Origin: an uncultured Pseudomonas sp.
Lineage (GTDB): Bacteria > Pseudomonadota > Gammaproteobacteria > Pseudomonadales > Pseudomonadaceae
Assembly (NCBI RefSeq): GCF_946885955.1
Contig: NZ_CAMPHI010000003.1
Coordinates: forward strand, 62,001 to 126,000
Length of the DNA: 64,000 bases
Direction: 5' to 3'
Part shown: one piece after another, positions 10,246-17,708 of the stretch
Numbering within the stretch: position 1 is the first letter of the stretch
How the letters are laid out: every line of letters starts with the position of its first letter
Position numbers and translations under genes: made by a program
Notes under the pieces: model-generated
The model's database searches: none
Seen by the model: the letters and a program-made list of their open reading frames with translations, nothing else
What the model was told of the DNA's origin: nothing

Positions 10246-10989
10246 TTAGCTCATGTACATTCCGCCATTCACGGGGATGGTAGCGCCAGTAACGTAGGCG
10301 GCGCCATCGGAAGCGAGGAAAGCGACCACTTTCGCAATCTCCTCCGCCTGCCCCAAGCGACCCAACGGAATCTGCGTCAGCAGCGCATCGCGCTGAGCCT
10401 CCGGCAGCTCGCGGGTCATGTCGGTATCGATAAAGCCGGGCGCTACAGCATTCACGGTAATACCCCGCGAACCGACTTCACGCGCCAATGCACGGCCAAA
10501 GCCTTCCAGCCCGGCCTTGGCGGCAGCATAGTTCACTTGGCCGGCGTTGCCCATAGCTCCGACAACGGAACCAATGTTGATGATACGGCCGTGACGTGCC
10601 TTGGTCATGCCACGCAACACCGCCTTGGAGAGCCGATAAAGACTGTTCAAGTTGGTATTAATGACGTCAAACCACTCGTCATCCTTCATCCGCAGCATCA
10701 GATTATCGCGGGTGATGCCGGCATTGTTGACCAGGATCAACGGTTGCCCAAGGTGCTGCTGAATGTGTTCCAGCGTGCTTGCGACCGACTCGTTGTCGCC
10801 GACATCAAGAACCAGCCCAGCCCCTTCGATACCGTGCTCCTTGAGCGTCTCGGCAATCCGCTCGGCGCCGGCCGGAGTGGTTGCCGTCCCGATCACTACG
10901 GCCCCTTGACGCCCCAACTCCAGCGCAATGGCCTGACCAATACCGCGACTAGCGCCGGTGACCAGGGCAACCTTACCTTGCAGACTCAT
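10246..10989 (-). CDS. fabG: 3-oxoacyl-ACP reductase
   Basis: A 247-aa short-chain dehydrogenase that reduces 3-oxoacyl-ACP with NADPH. Visible are the cofactor motif TGASRGIGQA near the N-terminus, NNAG in VNNAGITRDN, the catalytic Ser in INIGSVVGAMG and the Tyr-Lys pair in VNYAAAKAGLEG. Its ATG is 11 bp after the fabD stop, so the two share a transcript. Confidence 0.97.
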   Translation of the reverse strand: MSLQGKVALVTGASRGIGQAIALELGRQGAVVIGTATTPAGAERIAETLKEHGIEGAGLVLDVGDNESVASTLEHIQQHLGQPLILVNNAGITRDNLMLRMKDDEWFDVINTNLNSLYRLSKAVLRGMTKARHGRIINIGSVVGAMGNAGQVNYAAAKAGLEGFGRALAREVGSRGITVNAVAPGFIDTDMTRELPEAQRDALLTQIPLGRLGQAEEIAKVVAFLASDGAAYVTGATIPVNGGMYMS

Positions 10990-11000
10990 AAAGCCTCTCC

Positions 11001-11939
11001 TTATTCAGCCAGCGCCACGCGGGCAGCGGCGAAGGCATCCGGGGTTTCCAGATTATGGGTGTTAATACCTTTGACGCAGCGTTTGTTCAGCCCCGACAAG
11101 ACCTTGCCCGGACCGCACTCGAGCAGGTCGGTGACGCCCTGCCCGGCCAGACAAACCATCGACTCGACCCAACGAACCGGACTGTACAACTGCATCAATA
11201 GATTATTCTTCAGACTTTCCACATCAGTGACCACCGATGCGCTGACGTTCTGCACCAGGGCAATCTGCGGCGCCTGCCAGACAATACCGGCAATGGACTC
11301 GGCAAAGCGCTCGGCCGCCGGGCGCATCAAGTCGCAATGCGAGGGCACGCTGACTGGCAGCGGCATGGCGCGCTTGGCGCCGCGCGCCTTGCATGCCTCG
11401 ACGGCACGCGCCACCGCGGCAGCGCTACCGGCGATTACGACCTGCCCAGGGGCATTGAAGTTCACCGCACTGACCACGTCGCCCTGTGCCGCTTCGGCGC
11501 AGGCTGCCAGCACATCGGCGTCTTCCAGACCGAGAATCGCCGCCATACCGCCCTGCCCGCTCGGCACTGCCTGCTGCATCAGCTGACCACGACGCTCCAC
11601 CAGGCGTACAGCCTGATCGAACGGCAGACTTTCGGCAGCCACCAGAGCGGAATACTCGCCCAGGCTGTGGCCAGCGAGAAAACCGGGCCGCACACCACCT
11701 TCAGCACACCACAGGCGCCACAAGGCAATGGATGCGGCCAGAATCGCCGGTTGAGTTTTATCGGTTTGATTGAGTTGCTCTTCCGGACCTTGTTGGGTCA
11801 GCGCCCATAGATCGTAACCAAGCGCCTCGGAGGCTTCGCCAAAGGTATCGATGACGACCTGCTGAGTACCGTGCTCAGCCAGCATCGCAAGGGATTGAGA
11901 ACCTTGGCCAGGAAAGACAAATGCGAGGGATGCGGACAT
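11001..11939 (-). CDS. fabD: Malonyl-CoA:ACP transacylase
   Basis: A 312-aa enzyme that loads malonyl units onto ACP. The nucleophile is in the GHSLGEYSAL elbow, preceded by the oxyanion segment FPGQGSQ near the N-terminus; the partner His is in PSHCDLM. The start is the ATG at 11937-11939. plsX lies 103 bp upstream in the same direction. Confidence 0.97.
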   Translation of the reverse strand: MSASLAFVFPGQGSQSLAMLAEHGTQQVVIDTFGEASEALGYDLWALTQQGPEEQLNQTDKTQPAILAASIALWRLWCAEGGVRPGFLAGHSLGEYSALVAAESLPFDQAVRLVERRGQLMQQAVPSGQGGMAAILGLEDADVLAACAEAAQGDVVSAVNFNAPGQVVIAGSAAAVARAVEACKARGAKRAMPLPVSVPSHCDLMRPAAERFAESIAGIVWQAPQIALVQNVSASVVTDVESLKNNLLMQLYSPVRWVESMVCLAGQGVTDLLECGPGKVLSGLNKRCVKGINTHNLETPDAFAAARVALAE

Positions 11940-12042
11940 AAAATTAAGCCCCTAATGGTTTTATCGCCGGGGAAAATACGTTCGGCATTAGCCAAACGCA
12001 ACAAACTGACAGTTGGATGACAAGCCGCTCGCCGCGGTCACA

Positions 12043-13053
12043 TCAAAGCAAAATATCCTCAAGACGCCCATGAAGGCGCTGCGGCAGGTTGTTTTCAACC
12101 TCGATTACCGCACGCCCGATGGCATTTTTAAAACCATCCACGCCGGTTGCCCCATGGCTCTTAATCACGATGCCCTGCAACCCGAGGAAACTCGCCCCAT
12201 TGTGCCGCGCCGGCGCAAGCTCGCCACGCAGACGCTTGAGCATTGGCAACGCCAGGATACCGACCACCCGCGCCATCCAGCCGCGGGTAAACAACTCTTC
12301 GATTCTTGCCGCGATCATCGACGCCAGCCCCTCGCTGGACTTGAGCAGAATATTGCCGACAAAGCCATCGCAGACCACCACATCGGCCTCGCCACGATAA
12401 AGCCCGTCACCCTCGACGAACCCCACATAATTAAGGCTTGCGGCCTGCTGCAATAAACTCGCGGCGAGCTTCACCTGCTGATTGCCCTTGACCTCTTCGG
12501 TCCCCACATTGAGCAGCGCCACCCGCGGATTGGCCACACCGAGGACTTCAGCGGCCACCGCCCCCATTACCGCAAACTGGTAAAGGTGCTCGGCACTGCA
12601 GTCGACATTCGCGCCCAGATCGAGCAGATGGCAAACCCCGCCCTGGGTCGGGATGGCACTGACCATTGCAGGGCGATCGATACCGGGCAGGGTTTTCAAG
12701 ATAAAGCGCGATAGCGCCATCAGTGCACCGGTATTACCGGCACTGACACAGGCCTGCGCTTTCCCGTCACGGAGCAACTCAAGCGCCACACGCATCGACG
12801 ACTCCGGCTTGCCACGCAACGCCTGGGCTGGACGCTCGTCCATGGCGATCACTTCTCCCGCGTGCACGACACGCAGGCGCGCGTGATCGACATCGGGATA
12901 CCGGTCAATGATTTCTTCGAGCAAGGATGCTTGGCCGACTAGGACCAGGTGCAACGAGGGGCTTTCAGCCAGACAGGCGATACTGGCCGGAACAATGCAG
13001 TGGGGACCGAAGTCCCCACCCATTGCATCAATCGCGATGATCGGAGCGGACAA
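12043..13053 (-). CDS. plsX: Phosphate acyltransferase PlsX
   Basis: A 336-aa enzyme that converts acyl-ACP to acyl-phosphate, the first committed step of the PlsX/Y phospholipid route. The conserved N-terminal strand [13 protein letters not shown] is present, as are [10 protein letters not shown] and [11 protein letters not shown]. The start appears to be TTG at 13051-13053: no ATG or GTG lies between the rpmF stop and the conserved strand, and the first in-frame ATG is inside the motif. A rare start next to rpmF suggests translational coupling. Confidence 0.94.
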   Translation of the reverse strand: MSAPIIAIDAMGGDFGPHCIVPASIACLAESPSLHLVLVGQASLLEEIIDRYPDVDHARLRVVHAGEVIAMDERPAQALRGKPESSMRVALELLRDGKAQACVSAGNTGALMALSRFILKTLPGIDRPAMVSAIPTQGGVCHLLDLGANVDCSAEHLYQFAVMGAVAAEVLGVANPRVALLNVGTEEVKGNQQVKLAASLLQQAASLNYVGFVEGDGLYRGEADVVVCDGFVGNILLKSSEGLASMIAARIEELFTRGWMARVVGILALPMLKRLRGELAPARHNGASFLGLQGIVIKSHGATGVDGFKNAIGRAVIEVENNLPQRLHGRLEDILL

Positions 13054-13056
13054 GGA

Positions 13057-13239
13057 TTACTCGTCGGCGCCCTTGTCGATCACTTTGCGACCACGGTAAA
13101 CACCTTCCGGCGATACGTGGTGACGCAGGTGAACTTCACCGGTGCTCTTCTCAACGGACAGAGCATTGCCTTCCAGCGCGTCGTGCGAACGGCGCATATC
13201 GCGGGCGGAACGGGATTTTTTGTTCTGCTGAACAGCCAT
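13057..13239 (-). CDS. rpmF: 50S ribosomal protein L32
   Basis: A 60-aa basic protein starting [20 protein letters not shown], typical of L32. It has no cysteines, so it is the zinc-free form usual in Gammaproteobacteria. It lies between yceD and plsX, the classical yceD-rpmF-plsX-fab arrangement that links ribosome and membrane synthesis. The start is the ATG at 13237-13239. Confidence 0.97.
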   Translation of the reverse strand: MAVQQNKKSRSARDMRRSHDALEGNALSVEKSTGEVHLRHHVSPEGVYRGRKVIDKGADE

Positions 13240-13252
13240 AACTGATTAACTC

Positions 13253-13780
13253 CTAAACGTTTGGGTCACGCTTTAACTGCGCCAATACATTGAACGGGTT
13301 GGACCGCGTCACCTCGTCCTCGCTCGGTTCGGGCTCATCGAGCCCAGCCGGTTGCTGGCAATCTTTAGGGTCATGAGCCGGGACAATCGGCAAGGCGAGC
13401 AATAACTCCTCCTCAACCAACGCCAGCAGATCCAATGGGTTCTCACCCAGTTCCAACACATCATAGCCTTGCGGCACTGACTGAGTATTAGCCCCTTCCT
13501 TCACCACGGCGTAATCACACTCGCTGTGGATCGGCAGAGTCACCAGCTCCAGACAACGCTGGCACACCATTTTCACTTCAACGTCGAGCTCGCTGTGGAT
13601 AACCACGGCATTGCGCTCATCGCGCTCGAAGACGAACTTCGCGCGCACCTCGCCTTGATTATCGGCAAGCGGGTCGCAGAGTCGCGGCAAATCGGCCAGC
13701 AGCAGATCACCTTCTAGGGTGGCGCCGCGATCAGCTAATTTGCGCGGATCAACGTGAGGTGGAATCGGTGCATTCGACAT
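13253..13780 (-). CDS. yceD: YceD/DUF177 protein (large ribosomal RNA accumulation protein)
   Basis: A 175-aa DUF177 protein. Members are implicated in 23S rRNA accumulation and assembly of the large ribosomal subunit. The conserved cysteine pair in VCQRCLELV and a third Cys in HSECDYAVV are present. The start MSNAPIPPHVDPRKLADRG matches the usual pseudomonad N-terminus. The ATG (13778-13780) lies only nine nucleotides after a strong -10 box, so the mRNA is predicted to be almost leaderless. Confidence 0.92.
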   Translation of the reverse strand: MSNAPIPPHVDPRKLADRGATLEGDLLLADLPRLCDPLADNQGEVRAKFVFERDERNAVVIHSELDVEVKMVCQRCLELVTLPIHSECDYAVVKEGANTQSVPQGYDVLELGENPLDLLALVEEELLLALPIVPAHDPKDCQQPAGLDEPEPSEDEVTRSNPFNVLAQLKRDPNV

Positions 13781-13789
13781 AGGCGGCGC

Positions 13790-13818
13790 ATTCTAGGGAT
13801 GCACCCCGCCGCTGTCAA
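13790..13818 (-). promoter_or_regulatory. Predicted sigma-70 promoter of yceD-rpmF-plsX
   Basis: On the minus strand, a perfect TTGACA (13813-13818) lies 17 bp from TAGAAT (13790-13795). The transcript should start near 13783, three nucleotides before the yceD ATG. Confidence 0.75.
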
Positions 13819-13888
13819 AGGAAATTCGGCCTGTCCAGACACATGGGCGAACGCTAAAATCGCCAGCCGACCTCAGAAGGACAAGCCC

Positions 13889-14467
13889 ATGCCACCCCTG
13901 GTGCTCGCATCCAGCTCACCTTACCGCCGCGAACTCCTCGAGCGCTTGCGCCTACCCTTCACCTGGAGCGCTCCGGAAATCGATGAAAGCCGCCAGATAG
14001 CAGAACCTGCCGAAACCCTGGTGCGTCGCCTGGCCGAGGAAAAAGCCAGAGCCCTTAGCCCGAGCCACCCCCAGCACCTGATCATTGGCTCAGACCAAGT
14101 GGCGGTGCTCGACGACCGCATCCTGGGCAAGCCGCACACCTTCGAACGCGCCAGGGAGCAACTCCTTGCAGCCAGCGGCAAGAGCGTCGTGTTTCTGACC
14201 GGCCTGGCGCTGCTGGATAGCCTGAGCGGGCACTGCCAGATCGATTGCATCCCTTTTACCGTGCATTTCCGCGACCTGAGCGAGGCGCAAATCACACGCT
14301 ACCTGCAAGCGGAACAACCCTACGACTGCGCAGGCAGCTTCAAGGCTGAAGGCCTGGGCGTCAGCCTGTTTCGCAGCACCGAAGGTAGCGACGCCAACAG
14401 CCTGATCGGCCTGCCACTGATCCGTCTGGTGGATATGCTGCATCTCGCCGGCGTCGAACTGCCCTAA
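13889..14467 (+). CDS. maf: Maf-family nucleotide pyrophosphatase (YceF type, m7GTP)
   Basis: A 192-aa Maf protein that hydrolyses non-canonical nucleotides; the YceF subgroup prefers 7-methyl-GTP. SSSPYRRELL near the N-terminus, the EEKARAL segment and GSDQVAVLDDRILGKP are Maf signatures. The start is the ATG at 13889-13891 (MPPLVLASSSPYRR) with AGAAGGA upstream; the longer reading frame has no family match. It is divergent from yceD and convergent with sppA. Confidence 0.93.
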   Translation: MPPLVLASSSPYRRELLERLRLPFTWSAPEIDESRQIAEPAETLVRRLAEEKARALSPSHPQHLIIGSDQVAVLDDRILGKPHTFERAREQLLAASGKSVVFLTGLALLDSLSGHCQIDCIPFTVHFRDLSEAQITRYLQAEQPYDCAGSFKAEGLGVSLFRSTEGSDANSLIGLPLIRLVDMLHLAGVELP

Positions 14468-14470
14468 ATG

Positions 14471-14496
14471 CAAAAGCCCGGCGCAATGACCGGGCT
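14471..14496 (-). terminator. Intrinsic terminator of the rluC-gph-sppA unit
   Basis: AGCCCGG (14475-14481) pairs with CCGGGCT (14490-14496). Read on the minus strand the stem is followed by TTTTG. It lies 25 bp after the sppA stop and just after the maf stop on the other strand. Confidence 0.8.
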
Positions 14497-14520
14497 CTGC
14501 CTACAGCATGCGACGACCAA

Positions 14521-15501
14521 CTAGCGCAGCGTTGGTCCCTGAAACCCCATCCACATCGCCAGATGCTCGGCGACACTGGCTCCGAATTTTTTCGTAAAAC
14601 GATCGATCGGGCTTTCCTCGACGGTGAAGTCGACCAACTTCTCCTCACCGATAACCTCGCGCGCCACATAACTGGTGTTGCCCAGGGCATCGATAAGCCC
14701 CAACTGCAGCGCCTGCTCGCCGGACCAGATCAAACCCGAGAACAATTCGGGATGCTCCTCGAACTTGAGTCGATCGCCACGCCCCTGCTTGACGCTCTGA
14801 ATGAACTGGCGATGGGTGGTTTCAAGAACCGTCTTCCAGAACTGCGCCTCCTCCTCATTGGATGGCTGAAACGGATCCAGAAATGCCTTGTGCTCGCCCG
14901 ACGTATAGGCGCGACGCTCAACCCCCAGTTTCTCCATGGTACCAACGAAGCCGAAACCAGCCGCCGTCACGCCAATGGAGCCCACCAGACTGGCCTTGTC
15001 GGCATAGATCTCGTCTGCGGCGCTGGCAATATAGTAAGCACCCGAAGCACCCAGATCACTGATGACCGCATACAACTTGATGCTCGGATGCTCTGCGCGC
15101 AAACGCCGGATCTCATCGTAGATATAGCCCGACTGCACCGGACTGCCGCCCGGGCTATTGATGCGCATGATCACGCCGCGGGTTTTGTCATTCTCAAATG
15201 CCGCTCGCAGGCTGCTGACGATGTTGTCGGCGCTGGCGGCCTCCTTATCGGCAATCATCCCACGCACTTCGATCACAGCAGTGTGGCTGACATTGCTCGC
15301 CGCCCCCTTCTGCAAATCGAGCATCGGCGCGAACATCGCCAGCACGACGAACAGATAGGTAAACGTCAGCAACTTGAAAAATATCCCCCAACGGCGAGCG
15401 CGGCGCTGCTCTCGTATACCGGCCTGCAGCGTCGCTTCAAGCAACTTCCAGCTCTTCGCATCGCCATCACCAGCCGTCGATGCCTTCCATTCATCCGACA
15501 T
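14521..15501 (-). CDS. sppA: S49 signal peptide peptidase (SppA, short form)
   Basis: A 326-aa serine protease of the inner membrane that degrades cleaved signal peptides. One membrane segment lies at about residues 40-62 (IFFKLLTFTYLFVVLAMFA). The protease part contains NSPGGSPVQSG, the nucleophile region DLGASGAYYIASAAD and a Lys in DKASLVGSIGV (Ser/Lys dyad). It is a single-domain form, about half the size of E. coli SppA. The ATG at 15499-15501 overlaps the end of gph; longer in-frame starts lie inside gph. Confidence 0.93.
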   Translation of the reverse strand: MSDEWKASTAGDGDAKSWKLLEATLQAGIREQRRARRWGIFFKLLTFTYLFVVLAMFAPMLDLQKGAASNVSHTAVIEVRGMIADKEAASADNIVSSLRAAFENDKTRGVIMRINSPGGSPVQSGYIYDEIRRLRAEHPSIKLYAVISDLGASGAYYIASAADEIYADKASLVGSIGVTAAGFGFVGTMEKLGVERRAYTSGEHKAFLDPFQPSNEEEAQFWKTVLETTHRQFIQSVKQGRGDRLKFEEHPELFSGLIWSGEQALQLGLIDALGNTSYVAREVIGEEKLVDFTVEESPIDRFTKKFGASVAEHLAMWMGFQGPTLR

Positions 15502-16186
15502 ATTCACCCACCTCAATTCGTTGTACATCGGCGCGCCGCTCAAGCCAGTCGCGCAATTCGATAAAGCGTTCAATTGCCAGCGTCGGCTGATGCTCGCTCA
15601 GCATCGCCAGGGGCTGAGCCCCATAACCCACCGCCACACTGTCGATGCCTGCCCGCCGAGCCATCAACAGGTCGAAAGAAGAATCCCCCACCATCAATGC
15701 CCGCTCGGGCGCAACGCCGCAATGCGCGAGTATCTCCTGCAACATCAATGGATCCGGCTTGCTCGCGGTCTCGTCGGCGCAGCGCGTGACATCGAAGTAA
15801 TCCACCCAGTCACGCCCCTGCAGAACCCGCTGCAAACCATGCCGAGTCTTGCCGGTCGCCACCGCCAACCGATACCCCTGCGCACGAAATACCTCCAGGG
15901 TTTCGGCGACATCGGCAAACAGCGCCGAAGGCTCCGCCTCGAGCGACAGGTAGTGCTCACTGTAGTGATGACGAAAGCGTTCGATACGAGCAGGATCGAC
16001 GAGTTCCGGATACAAGCTGCCAATCGCTTCCGGCAACCCCAGACCAATGATGCCCCTGACCTGCGCATCACTGCAGCGCAGTAACTCACAGGCATCGGCC
16101 GCACGATGCATCGACTCGACGATACGCCCGATAGAGTCGACCAACGTGCCATCCCAATCAAAAATCAGCAGTTGGTAATCAGGCAC
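15491..16186 (-). CDS. HAD-superfamily phosphatase (Gph-like)
   Basis: A 231-aa haloacid dehalogenase-type hydrolase. The nucleophile motif is [19 protein letters not shown] and [14 protein letters not shown] supply motifs II-IV. I take the GTG at 16184-16186 as start because GGAG lies 8 nt upstream and the conserved [10 protein letters not shown] follows at once. It overlaps the end of rluC by 8 bp. Often annotated as phosphoglycolate phosphatase, but the substrate cannot be assigned. Confidence 0.88.
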   Translation of the reverse strand: MPDYQLLIFDWDGTLVDSIGRIVESMHRAADACELLRCSDAQVRGIIGLGLPEAIGSLYPELVDPARIERFRHHYSEHYLSLEAEPSALFADVAETLEVFRAQGYRLAVATGKTRHGLQRVLQGRDWVDYFDVTRCADETASKPDPLMLQEILAHCGVAPERALMVGDSSFDLLMARRAGIDSVAVGYGAQPLAMLSEHQPTLAIERFIELRDWLERRADVQRIEVGEYVG

Positions 16187-17132
16187 CGAGTCGCTCCACG
16201 GTACGCGCCCACATCTCATCCACCGGCGCAGCAAGCTTCAACTCGCCGCCATCGGGCAGAGGCACGACCAACTCATAGGCGTGCAAGAACAAGCGCTTGC
16301 CGCCCAGCTCGCGAATCTCGCGGGTGAAATCATCGTCGCCGTACTTGCTGTCGCCAGCGATGCAGTGCCCGGCATACTGAGCATGCACGCGAATCTGATG
16401 GGTACGCCCGGTGACCGGCTTGGCCTCGATCAACGTGGCGAACTCGCCGAAGCGGCGCAGCACACGAAATACCGTCAGCGCCTCCTTGCCCTCGGGATTG
16501 ACCTCGACCATACGCTCGCCGGAGCGCAGATTGCTTTTCAGCAATGGCGCATTGACCTGTTTCTTCGCCGTCGCCCAATGACCTCGCACCAGCGCCATAT
16601 AACGCTTGTCCACACCGTCGCCGCGCAGCGCCTCATGCAGATGGCGCAACATGCTGCGCTTCTTGGCGATCATCAGCAGACCCGAGGTATCGCGGTCCAG
16701 GCGATGCACCAACTCCAAATCCTTGGCATCCGGGCGAAGCTGTCTAAATGCCTCAATCACCCCGTAATTCAAACCGCTGCCACCATGCACGGCAATGCCC
16801 GCCGGCTTGTTCAGCACGATCAGCGCTTTATCTTCATACACAATGGCATCTTCGAGCCGACGCAGCAGGCCCTGAGCCAGGGGTTCGGGCTCGTCGCGCT
16901 CAGCCAGGCGCAAGGGTGGCACACGAACGATATCGCCAGCCTGCAATTTGTATTCGGGCTTGATCCGACCTTTATTCACCCGCACCTCGCCTTTGCGCAA
17001 AATGCGGTAAATCAATGTCTTGGGCACGCCCTTCAATTGAGTGCGGAGAAAGTTATCGATGCGTTGGCCGGCAAGTTCCGGCGCAACCTCAAGTAGCTGA
17101 ACGCCAGAGGTTGTAGAGGTAGGAGTCGTCAT
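16179..17132 (-). CDS. rluC: 23S rRNA pseudouridine synthase RluC (955/2504/2580)
   Basis: A 317-aa RluA-family enzyme. The N-terminal S4 RNA-binding domain is at about residues 20-80, and the catalytic Asp lies in [14 protein letters not shown]. It is divergent from rne, as in E. coli. The ATG at 17130-17132 ([10 protein letters not shown]) begins exactly 7 nt after a TATGAT box, so the mRNA may be leaderless. An in-frame start at 17204 would place 24 extra residues across the promoter. Confidence 0.94.
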   Translation of the reverse strand: MTTPTSTTSGVQLLEVAPELAGQRIDNFLRTQLKGVPKTLIYRILRKGEVRVNKGRIKPEYKLQAGDIVRVPPLRLAERDEPEPLAQGLLRRLEDAIVYEDKALIVLNKPAGIAVHGGSGLNYGVIEAFRQLRPDAKDLELVHRLDRDTSGLLMIAKKRSMLRHLHEALRGDGVDKRYMALVRGHWATAKKQVNAPLLKSNLRSGERMVEVNPEGKEALTVFRVLRRFGEFATLIEAKPVTGRTHQIRVHAQYAGHCIAGDSKYGDDDFTREIRELGGKRLFLHAYELVVPLPDGGELKLAAPVDEMWARTVERLGA

Positions 17133-17138
17133 CGCGCA

Positions 17139-17144
17139 ATCATA
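17139..17144 (-). promoter_or_regulatory. Predicted -10 element of rluC
   Basis: TATGAT on the minus strand ends 6 nt before the rluC ATG. The -35 is weak and would lie around 17162-17168, on top of the -35 of the opposing rne promoter. Confidence 0.5.
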
Positions 17145-17160
17145 ACAATTTTTTATGGAA

Positions 17161-17189
17161 TTGAAGCACTTAATCATTACTGCTATAGT
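17161..17189 (+). promoter_or_regulatory. Predicted promoter of rne
   Basis: TTGAAG (17161-17166) is followed after 17 bp by TATAGT (17184-17189), and a TG dinucleotide one base before the -10 makes it an extended -10. The transcript should start near 17196, giving a leader of about 510 nt. Confidence 0.65.
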
Positions 17190-17195
17190 CGCGAA

Positions 17196-17708
17196 CGCCG
17201 CCAAAAGCGGTCCGGTTTGCGGATGATCGCCAAAACTGCCATCCCCAACCGATGCAACCCATTCAGGACGTAAGGCCGTCCGACGGGTTCTTCAGAGATT
17301 GATAGGCCACAAAGGCCGCTCGAAGCACTCGGAAATAAAGCCTTTAAGCCATGATGCGCACTCGCCCCCTTTGGATGAGTGCGGTAATTGCCAACCCGCT
17401 ACGGATTCAGCGTGCGGCACCCGATTTTCAGCGATACGTGTAGGGTGGAGATGTACAACTGTTGGTCTGCGTAGCTTTAAACCAGACGCTTTATCTCGTC
17501 CGCTACCAACAGCTGATTCCTCCTCCTGACTTAATGCTTTCTGTCACAACAGCGAGCAGGAGACGTCCGTCGCGGCCCAGCCCAACTGGCTGATTGCCGC
17601 TAGACAATGGAACGCTTTACGACCGTTTCTGACGCGCCTGACACCGACCCCTGAGAGTCGTGTGTACCGAACGCCGCTTCCAGCAGCACTGGAAACCGAC
17701 GGTACTAC
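17196..17708 (+). other. Long 5' leader of rne (autoregulation candidate)
   Basis: About 510 nt between the predicted promoter and the rne ATG hold no credible gene. Several short hairpins can be drawn, for example GCACTC (17350-17355) with GAGTGC (17369-17374). In enterobacteria the structured rne leader is cut by RNase E itself, which limits its own mRNA. A comparable role here is inference from position and length; I could not align it to the rne5 element. Confidence 0.55.
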
